Shown piece by piece: positions 25,921 to 34,159 of a DNA stretch of 64,000 nucleotides; positions within the stretch are counted from its first letter, which is position 1; each line of letters starts with the position of its first letter. Below the pieces are notes generated by a model. It did not search any database, was not told where the DNA came from, and saw only the letters and a list, made by a program, of their open reading frames with translations. This stretch comes from Acidobacteriota bacterium. Lineage in GTDB: Bacteria; Acidobacteriota; Terriglobia; Bryobacterales; Bryobacteraceae. The stretch lies in assembly GCA_026393985.1 (NCBI GenBank), contig JAPKZB010000005.1, positions 112,631 to 176,630 on the forward strand. The letters are read 5' to 3'. The translations under genes and the position numbers were made by a program.

Positions 25921-27824
25921 GTGTTGGCCCTGGGCAGACCAGGGTGCTCCGCTTTTGAGGAACACGCGCACAACGGACCCGCTTCGGCCTGTGCGCTTGT
26001 AAGCAGAACGGCGTTACTGCGGCGCCCGTTCACCGTAACCACCACCTCTGTGGCGCCCCCGTGGACCGGTCCATGCTCCACCACAATCATGTCCACACCC
26101 GGAATCCCCTCAACCTTGCTGAGGCTGCTGACGGGCGCCGGCACGCCGCCAATGGAGACGGCGAGGGAGCTGCCCCGCAGGCCCGTGCCATACAACAGCA
26201 GCAGGTTGGCCGAGGAGGCCAGTTCCGAGGAGGCTGGAACCACCCGTACCGCACCGCCGGTCTGCACCACGGCGAGGATCAATCCGGCTCCCGCGCCGTT
26301 ACCGGCGATGCTGAATAGCCCCGGTGAGACATCGTCGACGCGGACATCCACGGCAGTAGTCGCACTGGTCAACCGGGCCGGCCCGACGGCCAGCGCAGCG
26401 GGCAGCGCAAGGCGGCCGCCACCGGAAAGGAGAAATGTCCGGCCGGAGGCGTCCGTAATCGCCCAGGCGCCGTCGCTCGTTTCAATATCCACCAACATGC
26501 CCGGAGCGAGCGCCGAACGTTTCCGGCGGGCCGCATGCAGTACGGTGGGCGCGGCCTGATAGAACGCCGTCCCGGCCAAACCCGGGTGGGCCGGCTCGAG
26601 CCGCGTCACCCGGTAGGAGAAGCCGCCGGTTTCGCCGATGGAGAGGTTCATATCCCAGACCATCTCGCCCTCCGGCGTCACCTCCACGGCACGGGCGGCA
26701 TTCGAAAGCCCCAGCACCGTATTGCCGTTGGGCATCCGCTGCACGCTGCCGGCCACGAGTGTGAAAAATGTACTCCCGAACTTTTCGCCGACGCTCCAGG
26801 CCGCCTGCGCGGGGCCAAACGGCCGGTCCGGCTCCCGGAAATAGCCGGCGGGCGGTTCCCACTCGTCGGCCGAGGTGTAGCCGCGACCCACGCCGTTGTT
26901 GAGGACCAGAATGCGGCCCTCTCCGGGGTATCCCGCGGGGATCCATTGGGCATTGTGCTGGAAGAACAGTTTTTGGTCGGCCGGCGTGCCCATCCGGTAG
27001 ACCTGCGGATTACCCCAGCGGTAGAGGAAGTCGCCGTGCCGGTCTGGATTGTGGGGAATAATCCAGATCTCACTCAGCAGGCGGGAGCCGAGCAGAATCT
27101 CATCGCGCTCGGCATGATAATCGATCGAGTTGATGTGCAGCCAGTTGGCTGTCTGGGCGGGGTTCTGGCCCGGCCCGATAAAGTTGATGTCGAGCTTGGC
27201 GGCATTGCCCGCAACCCGGCCGAAATTCTCTTTGCTCGCGTCGAGGTCCTGCACCAGATGGTCCCAGACGTGCCACTCCCAGACGATTTCGCCTCCGGCG
27301 GGGCGCGTGGGCTTTACTTCGAGAACGGCCTCCGACCAGACGCCATCGGGTGAGATCTTATCGGGGTTCCGGCCCGCGGCCCGGGCTTCGTCCGGAGAAC
27401 GCCGCTCCCAGGCCACCAGCAGCAGGTTGCCGTTGGGCATGACGTGGAAGTCGTGATGGTGCAGATAGCGGTCAGTCGAGAGCGTGTAAGTCCAGACGAT
27501 GCGTCCGGAGCCATCGATCTCTTCGAGCAGGCCGGCGCCGCCCATGCCCACCGCTCCCGCGAAATAGTTGTTGCTGGTGGCCTCCATGCGGAGGATGTTC
27601 CCATTGGGCAGCATCTTTACCGCCACCGCGCCGGCGGCGCTGCCGGTCCACTTCTTCACGATCTCCCCCGTATTGGTAATCAGGAAAGAGTGGTTGGACG
27701 CCATCGGCGAGACGAAGGCGTAACCCGAGGAGACCTTATGGCTATCCTGCCGGGTGAGGAGTTGGGCGGGCAGCAGCGCGGCGTAAACCAAGCCCGCAAG
27801 GAGCGGCCCGATACGAATACTCAT
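25905..27824 (-). CDS. Arylsulfotransferase-like secreted protein with TIGR03437-type C-terminal domain
   Basis: This 639-residue protein has a signal peptide (about 1-21). A six-bladed-propeller-like domain follows, with ASST features (HSFLITNTGEIVKKWTG, LHHHDFHVMPNGNLLLVAWE, INSIDYHAERDEILLGSR, FFQHNAQWIP). Conserved His residues in such motifs transfer sulfate between phenols in true ASSTs. Residues from about 440 form a Solibacter-type C-terminal domain (MLVDIETSDGAWAITDASGRTF...LLLYGTGLRG...VVVTVNGRRSNAVLLT). About 27 odd residues (AQAEAGPLCACSSKAEH...) follow that domain and end inside the 13-bp repeat, so the original stop may have been lost. The activity is inferred by fold only. Confidence 0.78.
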   Translation of the reverse strand: MSIRIGPLLAGLVYAALLPAQLLTRQDSHKVSSGYAFVSPMASNHSFLITNTGEIVKKWTGSAAGAVAVKMLPNGNILRMEATSNNYFAGAVGMGGAGLLEEIDGSGRIVWTYTLSTDRYLHHHDFHVMPNGNLLLVAWERRSPDEARAAGRNPDKISPDGVWSEAVLEVKPTRPAGGEIVWEWHVWDHLVQDLDASKENFGRVAGNAAKLDINFIGPGQNPAQTANWLHINSIDYHAERDEILLGSRLLSEIWIIPHNPDRHGDFLYRWGNPQVYRMGTPADQKLFFQHNAQWIPAGYPGEGRILVLNNGVGRGYTSADEWEPPAGYFREPDRPFGPAQAAWSVGEKFGSTFFTLVAGSVQRMPNGNTVLGLSNAARAVEVTPEGEMVWDMNLSIGETGGFSYRVTRLEPAHPGLAGTAFYQAAPTVLHAARRKRSALAPGMLVDIETSDGAWAITDASGRTFLLSGGGRLALPAALAVGPARLTSATTAVDVRVDDVSPGLFSIAGNGAGAGLILAVVQTGGAVRVVPASSELASSANLLLLYGTGLRGSSLAVSIGGVPAPVSSLSKVEGIPGVDMIVVEHGPVHGGATEVVVTVNGRRSNAVLLTSAQAEAGPLCACSSKAEHPGLPRANTEKER

Positions 27825-27868
27825 ACCTCTTGAGCCCGGCCACGCGCAAAAAGTTACGGTCCACCGGG

Positions 27869-29992
27869 CTAGTAGGCGAGCAGTTGGCGCATGGCACGCG
27901 CTAAATCTTCTGTCTGCGGCAGAATAGCGTCTTCGAGGTCCGGGCTGTAGCCGACCCAGGTATCGAGGGCGCCGATGCGTTTGACCGGCGCGTCGAGATA
28001 GCCGAACAGCTCATCGGCCACCCGGGCGGCGAGCTCGGCGCCGTAACCCCAACTGAGGCAATCCTCGTGGGCAATCAGGACACGGCTTGTCTTTTTTACC
28101 GAAGCCGCAATCGTGTCCCAATCGTAGGGGGCCAGCGAACGCAGATCGATCACTTCAATCGACTCGCCGGTTTCGCTCGCCGCGCGCAGCGCCTTTTCAA
28201 CAACGGCGCCGTAGGTGATCACCGTCAGCCGCTCGCCTTCCCGCGCCACCCGCGCTTTGCCGAACGGAATCGTAAAGTCCGGCCCGGGATGCGGCGCCCG
28301 GTTGTACGGCTCGCGGTACAGCTTTTTATGTTCGAGAAACAGCACCGGATCGTCGCACCGGATCGCCGTCCGCAGCAGTCCCACCGCGTCGAGCGCATTC
28401 GAAGGGAAGACCACGCGCAGGCCCGGGATGTGCGTAAACAGCACCTCGCCGCTCTGGCTGTGATAAATCGACCCACCGGTCAGATACCCGCCAATGGGCA
28501 CGCGGATGACGGCCGGACAGGCAAAGCCATTGTTTGAACGCCACCGCAGCACGGCCATCTCGTCGCGAATCTGCATCATGGCCGGCCAGATGTAGTCGAA
28601 AAACTGGATCTCCGCCACCGGCTTCATGCCCCGCGTGGCCAGACCAATGGCGCGGCCGATGATGCCGGCTTCGGCGATGGGGGTATTGAAGACGCGTTCC
28701 GAGCCGAAGCGCCGCTGCAGGCCTTGCGTTGTCTTGAAGACGCCGCCTTTGCCCTTCACCTCCGGCAGCGCACCGAGCCGGGAGCAGTCGGCCACGTCTT
28801 CGCCGAACAGGATCACGCGCGGGTCGGCCCCCAACTCCTCGGCCAAAGTGAGGTTAATGGCGTCAACCAGGGTGCGCGGTTCGCCGGAAAGATCGGGCTC
28901 CCGCAGGAAGGCGCTGCCGGTGGGATCGACGGCCGGGGAGTAAAGAAACTGCAGGGTGGAGTCCTTGGCCGGGCGCGGCGCCGCGAGAGCGTAGTCGGCG
29001 GCCTCCTGCACTTCGCGGTCGATCTCCTGCAACAGCTCGGCGAGTTCCGTTTCCGTCAGCAGCCCTTCGGCGAGCAGGAAGCGCGGGAAGGTAAGCAGCG
29101 GGTCGCGTTCGGCCTCGGCGGCGCGTTCGGCGTCGGTTTTATAGAAACGCTCGTCGTCGGACAGGGAGTGGGAGTAGGGGCGGATGCAGTGGGCGTGCAC
29201 GAGGGCCGGGCCGTGGCCGGCACGGCAATGGGCCACGGCCTCCGTCATTGTACGGTGGCTCTGTACAAAGTCCGTACCGTCGGTTTCGAAGATGCGCAGA
29301 TGTTCGGCAAAGCCGCTCAGCAGGCGGGAGAGGTTGCCGCCGGGCGTCTGCACCTCCACCGGCACGGAGATGGCGTAATGGTTGTCCTGAATCAGGAAGA
29401 GGACCGGCAGTTTGCCGAGGCAGGCGCCGTTGAGCGCCTCCCAGAACTCTCCTTCGCTGGTGGCGCCTTCACCGGAGGTGACCAGCGTCACTTCGTCGCC
29501 GGCGGGATGGAGCAGGCGGCCGGCCTGGGCGCAGCCGACGGCCTGAACAAACTGCGAGCCGGTGCAGGAGGATCCCGAGACGATGTGCAGCTCGCGGGAG
29601 GACCAGTGGGACGGCATCTGGCGACCGCCGCTTTGGATATCTTCGGCGGCGCCGACGGCCTGCAGCATCATCATGCGCGGAGAGATGCCGAGGGTGAGGG
29701 CGAGGGCGCGATCGCGGTAGTAGGGATAAAACCAGTCGTGGCCGGGCCGCAGGGCCATGCCAGCGGCTGTTTGAATGGCCTCGTGGCCGGCGCCGGAGAT
29801 CTGAAAGAAAATCTGATTCAACCGCTTCATCAGCACTTCGCGGTCGTCAATGCGGCGCGAGGTCTGCATCAGACGCAGGGCGTGGAGCAATTCTGTTCTT
29901 GTCAGGCTAAGGCCACTGTCCGCCGCCGCGGCGCGAGTAAGCATCATTTCGAGTTTATCGTATACTACCGATTTGGTAATCGTCGCGCCCAT
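27869..29992 (-). CDS. Fused alpha+beta E1 component of a 2-oxoacid dehydrogenase
   Basis: This 707-residue protein joins both E1 chains. Residues 1 to about 330 are the alpha part, with the thiamine-diphosphate motif [36 protein letters not shown]. Residues of about 365-707 are the beta part ([12 protein letters not shown]...[27 protein letters not shown]). It should decarboxylate a branched-chain 2-oxoacid or related substrate and pass the acyl group to a lipoyl E2. Neither E2 nor E3 is in the window. The start is ATG 29992 or the MM pair at residues 16-17; both are possible because a TATAC/GATAAA stretch lies between them. Confidence 0.9.
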   Translation of the reverse strand: MGATITKSVVYDKLEMMLTRAAAADSGLSLTRTELLHALRLMQTSRRIDDREVLMKRLNQIFFQISGAGHEAIQTAAGMALRPGHDWFYPYYRDRALALTLGISPRMMMLQAVGAAEDIQSGGRQMPSHWSSRELHIVSGSSCTGSQFVQAVGCAQAGRLLHPAGDEVTLVTSGEGATSEGEFWEALNGACLGKLPVLFLIQDNHYAISVPVEVQTPGGNLSRLLSGFAEHLRIFETDGTDFVQSHRTMTEAVAHCRAGHGPALVHAHCIRPYSHSLSDDERFYKTDAERAAEAERDPLLTFPRFLLAEGLLTETELAELLQEIDREVQEAADYALAAPRPAKDSTLQFLYSPAVDPTGSAFLREPDLSGEPRTLVDAINLTLAEELGADPRVILFGEDVADCSRLGALPEVKGKGGVFKTTQGLQRRFGSERVFNTPIAEAGIIGRAIGLATRGMKPVAEIQFFDYIWPAMMQIRDEMAVLRWRSNNGFACPAVIRVPIGGYLTGGSIYHSQSGEVLFTHIPGLRVVFPSNALDAVGLLRTAIRCDDPVLFLEHKKLYREPYNRAPHPGPDFTIPFGKARVAREGERLTVITYGAVVEKALRAASETGESIEVIDLRSLAPYDWDTIAASVKKTSRVLIAHEDCLSWGYGAELAARVADELFGYLDAPVKRIGALDTWVGYSPDLEDAILPQTEDLARAMRQLLAY

Positions 29993-30910
29993 TGTTCTTC
30001 GTTAATTGCGGCCTTTCGTCCCGCAGCCTTCGAGTAGCCTTCGAGTCGTTTGGAGGGACGCGACCCCTGGAGCCTGGCCGCGTCCTATCGCAGGCCCGTG
30101 AGCTGTATTCCGTCGCCGCCGCCCAAGGCGAACTGCCCGCCGTCGGCGACTGGGTGGAACTCACGCCCACCGATCCGCCCCTGATCACGGCCATCGAACC
30201 GCGTACCAGTTGATTCACCCGCCCGGCGCCCGGCGGCGGCGGATTCTGGCGGCCAACATCGACGTCGCTTTTCTCGTCTGCGGCCTCGATGCGGACTTCC
30301 AGCCCAACCGCCTGAAACGCTATCTGGTCCAGGCGCGCCAATCCGGAGCCCGCCCGGTGGTGGTCCTGAACAAGGCCGATCTGTGTCCGGAGGTGCCCCG
30401 GATGCCCGCCGATGTCCCGGCGACGGCCATCAGCACGCTCCAGGGCGATCTGGCTAGCCTCGCCGCGCGGGGGAAGCCGCCGCGCTGTTCGGCTCCTCCG
30501 GGGTAGGCAAATCGACCATCGTCAACCGCCTGTTGGGCGCCCGGCGCCACGCCACGGGCATTGCACCGGGCGGCACGTCACCACCTTGCGGCAGTTGATC
30601 CTGTTGCCCGTCGGCTGGTGGCTGCTCGATCTGCCCGGCCTGCGCGAACTGGCACTTGACGCCACGGCTGTTGCCATCGACGAGGCCTTCGCGGAAATCA
30701 CCCCGCAGCAGCGCCGCTAACCGGGACTGCCGCCACGAAGAGGAGCCCGGCTGCGCCGTCCGCGATCACGTCGACCCCGCGCGCCTGGCCAGCTACCGCA
30801 AACTGCGCCGGGAGCAAGCCTACGCCGAACGGAAGGACTACCCCGCCGCCGCCCGTGCCGAAAAGGAGCGGTGGAAGAAGATCCCCAAAGCGATGCGGAA
30901 GCCCGGTTAG
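29992..30910 (+). pseudogene. rsgA: Decayed rsgA (ribosome biogenesis GTPase), at least four frame breaks
   Basis: Four frames together spell RsgA/YjeQ. The OB-fold part is GRVLSQARELYSVAAAQGELPAVGDWVEL, which is about 20 residues shorter than normal. The GTPase part is ILAANIDVAFLVCGLDADFQPNRLKRYL, VVVLNKADLCPEV and P-loop GSSGVGKSTIVNRLLG. The switch region is RHVTTLRQLILLP...WLLDLPGLREL. The zinc region is NRDCRHEEEPGCAV...RLASYRKLRREQ. Breaks lie near 30210 (one T missing, giving TGA), 30470 (one extra G in a G run), 30566 (one G missing) and 30715. The P-loop and DLPGLREL are recognisable but in different frames. No intact protein can form unless the indels are sequencing errors. Confidence 0.85.
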
Positions 30911-32074
30911 CTACTGCCGCATGCGGCGGTCGATATCGGCGGCGATGCGGTCGAGAAACTCGGGGTTGCGGACGAGCGTCCGGATGCCGAACTCCTGGTG
31001 GTGCGCAAAGAACAGCTCGGCGGCGTACAACGCCACGGCGTAGGCCAGTCGGGCGTTCCCCGGCGATAGACGGGTCCAGGACTGGCTCATACTCTGGAGC
31101 GGCGGCAACTTGCCGGCGCGCGCCACCGCGCGCACCAACTGCCGCATCTCCGGAGCCAGTTTTTCGCCGCTGAGCCTTTGCGCCAGCCCTTCGTGCAGCC
31201 AGGCGGGCCAGCGGCCCGTGGCGGCCAGACAGGCGTGCACCAGCTCATGGGCAAACGTCTTCTGCATCGCGGCCGGCTCGAGCACCGCTACGCGGATCCG
31301 CCCGTCGAACTGTCCCCCGCTCCACTCCGCCGCCCCGGTCGCCTGCAGGTACGCCTCCCGGCTCTGCGCCGTGGCCGACAGACGCTCTGCGGTCTGGCAG
31401 CCGAGCTCAAACGAGATCCGGGTGTACTCCTGTTCGAGCACGGCGGTCAACTGCCGGGCCGCTTCAGCCGTCACGACCCGCGGATCGTAGTGGAGCGAAA
31501 AGCGCGTCGATTCGAGCGTCTGAATCCCCCGGTCAGCGGTCGCCTCCTGTTCGACCTTGGCCAACAGGGCGGCGACGGCCTTCTCCGGCCGGATCGCCTG
31601 CGCATCTTTCAAATAGCCGATGGCCCGGGGGTTGAAACCGGCGCGGTAGGCCGCCAGGCCCGCCATCGCCAGCAGACCCGGATCGCGCGGCGCGCGGACC
31701 AGCAGCGTCTCGAGCGTTTGTAGCGCCTCGGCTGGCCGCCCCTGCGCGAGCAACTGCGCAGCCACCGAGACTGGTTCGGCGCCAACCGGCTGCGCGACCC
31801 GCGGCGGGCCGATGGGCGTATCGAGCGCCCGCGCCCCGCGCCGCTCCGCCTCCCAGGCGTCGATTCCCGCCAGCGCTCGGCCTGGCAGATAGCCTTTGTC
31901 CCCGCCCACCTGCACTGCGTAGCAGCCATTGACCGCAAACTGCACCGTCACGGGCGTGCCAGCCGACACCTGAGCCACCACCTCGTCGCCCTCCTCGCAG
32001 CCGCTTCGAAGCGGCGTACGGTCCTCACGTACCGTCAGCAGCACCACGGCCAGAGAGAAGACAAACAACCCCAT
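30911..32074 (-). CDS. Secreted or anchored metallopeptidase-like protein (HEXXH) with SH3-like and TPR parts
   Basis: This 387-residue protein has a hydrophobic N-terminus (GLFVFSLAVVLLTV) as signal or anchor. An SH3-like stretch follows (GTPVTVQFAVNGCYAVQVGGDKGYLPG). A TPR-like segment at about 105-170 has LLAQGRPAEALQTLETLLVRAP. The C-terminal domain has TFAHELVHACLAATGRWPAWLHEGLAQ, the HEXXH zinc site followed by the HEGLA motif of the peptidase MA/gluzincin-like group. Proteolysis of an unknown substrate in the envelope is inferred. It runs toward the rsgA remnant and stops next to its end. Confidence 0.75.
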   Translation of the reverse strand: MGLFVFSLAVVLLTVREDRTPLRSGCEEGDEVVAQVSAGTPVTVQFAVNGCYAVQVGGDKGYLPGRALAGIDAWEAERRGARALDTPIGPPRVAQPVGAEPVSVAAQLLAQGRPAEALQTLETLLVRAPRDPGLLAMAGLAAYRAGFNPRAIGYLKDAQAIRPEKAVAALLAKVEQEATADRGIQTLESTRFSLHYDPRVVTAEAARQLTAVLEQEYTRISFELGCQTAERLSATAQSREAYLQATGAAEWSGGQFDGRIRVAVLEPAAMQKTFAHELVHACLAATGRWPAWLHEGLAQRLSGEKLAPEMRQLVRAVARAGKLPPLQSMSQSWTRLSPGNARLAYAVALYAAELFFAHHQEFGIRTLVRNPEFLDRIAADIDRRMRQ

Positions 32075-32166
32075 ACGGGAATGCTAATCAGGAATCGTTC
32101 TCCAGGTCCCTCCGGGAGAAACCTTAGAGTGAAACGGTTTGTTCGCTGTGATAGTCTTACGCTGGC

Positions 32167-33153
32167 ATGAGTCAGCCGACCGAACCATCGGAATCGTTTG
32201 CCGCCCGCGCCGCCTTGCGCGAGTTGATGCAAGAGGTCAGCAGCCTGCCATCGGCGCTGGCCTGCGCGGAAGGTGCCGGAGCGCTGCTGCAGTTGCACCG
32301 GCAGGATGCGACGCCACCCTTGTTGGCGCTCTGCTGGCAGGCCGGCCGCACGGCCCGGGAGGCCTATCCGCAAAGCGAACCCATCGCCACCGCCTGGGCC
32401 CGCACGCTCTGCCTGCTGACGACCGCTTACGGCTCGGGCGACTTGCTGCCGGAGACCTTCCGCTGCCAGGAGGAGCGCGAAGCCATCGCCGCGCAGTTTC
32501 CCGACTCCGAGGGCGTGCAGTATTGGAATGCCCAGTCTAACTTTGAGATGGTAACTCTACTCGCCCGCCGCGGATACGTCAAGTCGATTCCCATCTACCT
32601 CGACAATTTGCGGACGCTCAGCCGCACCTGGCGCCACCGGGCGCCCTTCCCCGCCCTGTACGCCATGGCACTGGCCAACGCGGCCGCCGCCTACGCCCAA
32701 CTGCAGGAGGTGCCCGCCGCGCGCGATCAGGTGGACGACCTGCGCGAACTCGCCCAACAGCACCCCGGCAGCGCTGATGTCCAACAGGGCCACGCTCGTG
32801 GGCTGCAGCAGGTGGCCTGGTACTGCGGCGAACTGGTCAAGCCGCAGGTGCTGCACGGCTGGGCGATGGAGTTGGCCGAACTGCTGGAGTCGGCCGCCAT
32901 CCGCCGCGAGTGCGGCTCTCGCGCCGTGGCCGAACTCGGCGTCTATGCGGCCCACTTTGCCAGCCGCGGCGAACTCGCCCTGGCAGCCGATGCGCTGCGG
33001 CAAGCCTGCCGGTGGTTTGAAGCCGTCACGCTCGACCCGGAGGTTCTCCCCATGATCGTTGAAACCTTCCGCCGTGCCGCCAAAACACTGCGGTCCACCG
33101 ACCCGGCCCTGGCGGCGCTGGCCGAGGCCCGTACGGAACGTCTGCTGGTCTGA
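32167..33153 (+). CDS. Helical-repeat (TPR-like) protein of unknown function
   Basis: This 328-residue protein is almost wholly alpha-helical, with TPR-like helix pairs (ALANAAAAYAQLQEVPAARDQVDDLRELAQQHP; FASRGELALAADALRQACRWFEA). It has no signal peptide or membrane segment, so it is probably cytoplasmic and binds other proteins. A TGTGATAGT element at 32147-32155, 11 nt upstream of the ATG, could be an extended -10 box. The gene stands alone between the divergent metallopeptidase-like gene and the convergent cytochrome gene. No specific family was recognised. Confidence 0.65.
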   Translation: MSQPTEPSESFAARAALRELMQEVSSLPSALACAEGAGALLQLHRQDATPPLLALCWQAGRTAREAYPQSEPIATAWARTLCLLTTAYGSGDLLPETFRCQEEREAIAAQFPDSEGVQYWNAQSNFEMVTLLARRGYVKSIPIYLDNLRTLSRTWRHRAPFPALYAMALANAAAAYAQLQEVPAARDQVDDLRELAQQHPGSADVQQGHARGLQQVAWYCGELVKPQVLHGWAMELAELLESAAIRRECGSRAVAELGVYAAHFASRGELALAADALRQACRWFEAVTLDPEVLPMIVETFRRAAKTLRSTDPALAALAEARTERLLV

Positions 33154-33164
33154 TTCCGGATGAC

Positions 33165-34115
33165 TCAGCTCTCCGGGTGTACCGTCACCTGGTTGGCCAC
33201 CGCCTTCTGGTGCCGCAAGTAACGATAAATCGCCCCCAACTCCTCGGCCGAATACCGGGAGAAGGCTAGCCACGGCATCACGGTGAAGTTTTTCCGGGTC
33301 GCCTCGGGTAAGGGCGCCTGGGCATACTCCCGGTACTCCTGAAACCGCCGGACGAAGGCTGCCTCGGTCATCCGGCCAATGCCGGTCTCGACATCCGGGG
33401 TGATGTTGGCCGCAACCACGGTGAACTTCCCAAACCGGAACACCTCACCGCCGGCGAACTCCTTGCCCTCCACCGGCGCCCCGCGCTCCTTCGGCGTATG
33501 GCAGTCCGCGCAGCCGCCCATCTTAACGAGATACTCACCCCGGTCGGCCAACTCGGAAACCGTACCCTCCACCGGCGCCGGGGCGCTCTTCATCAGCACC
33601 GAAACCGGAAAGTCGATAGCCGTCCGCTGCCGCTGGTCCTTGGCCGGCGGCAGCGTGTTCAGGTAGGCCACCAGCGCCTCGGCGTCGCGGTCGCTCATGT
33701 GCCGGTAGCTTTCGTAGGGCATCATCGGAAACAACGTCCGTCCGTCCCGGCCGATGCCTTCGCGAATCGCCCGCAGCTTTTCGCCATCGCTCCAGGCGCC
33801 GATGCCGGCTACCGGGTCGGAGGTGATGTTCGAAGCCACTACCGTGCCAGGCAGTCCCATCTCGGCCGGAAACCGAAAGCCGGCGCCGCTGCGCCGCACC
33901 GGCGCTAACTGCTGGTCCCAGTTCCGGTCGCCATGGCAGCCGTCGCAATCGGCTACTACCTCATAGAGAAACTTGCCCCGGTCGAGAATCTCCGGCGACG
34001 AGGCCACCCGGATCTCCCGCGGCGCCGCCCGGTGCGGCGCACGCAGCACCAGGTAACCCACCGCCAAACCTAAAATACCAGCCCCCAGGGCAACCCCTTT
34101 TACCAACCGGTTCAT
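33165..34115 (-). CDS. Diheme cytochrome c, membrane-anchored
   Basis: The track start at 34163 overlaps dnaE2, but the ATG at 34115 has an AGGAG ribosome site (34127-34123) at good spacing, giving 316 residues. An N-terminal helix (GVALGAGILGLAVGYLVL) anchors it. Two heme motifs follow, CDGCH (about residue 60) and CADCH (about residue 198), each with a Met-containing stretch (MMPYES, VMPWLAF) that may supply the second iron ligand. The arrangement resembles the cytochrome subunit of membrane alcohol/aldehyde dehydrogenases, which takes electrons from a periplasmic dehydrogenase. The quinoprotein at 2.4 kb is far away, so the partner is unknown. Confidence 0.88.
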   Translation of the reverse strand: MNRLVKGVALGAGILGLAVGYLVLRAPHRAAPREIRVASSPEILDRGKFLYEVVADCDGCHGDRNWDQQLAPVRRSGAGFRFPAEMGLPGTVVASNITSDPVAGIGAWSDGEKLRAIREGIGRDGRTLFPMMPYESYRHMSDRDAEALVAYLNTLPPAKDQRQRTAIDFPVSVLMKSAPAPVEGTVSELADRGEYLVKMGGCADCHTPKERGAPVEGKEFAGGEVFRFGKFTVVAANITPDVETGIGRMTEAAFVRRFQEYREYAQAPLPEATRKNFTVMPWLAFSRYSAEELGAIYRYLRHQKAVANQVTVHPES

Positions 34116-34159
34116 CACACAACTCCTAGTCGAGACGCGGAATGGATAGCCGAAATGGA

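Noticed and set aside
25759-26559. 266-codon plus-strand ORF
   Set aside because: Its first part is the gene-free region with repeats and the rest is antisense to the arylsulfotransferase-like gene; no motifs.
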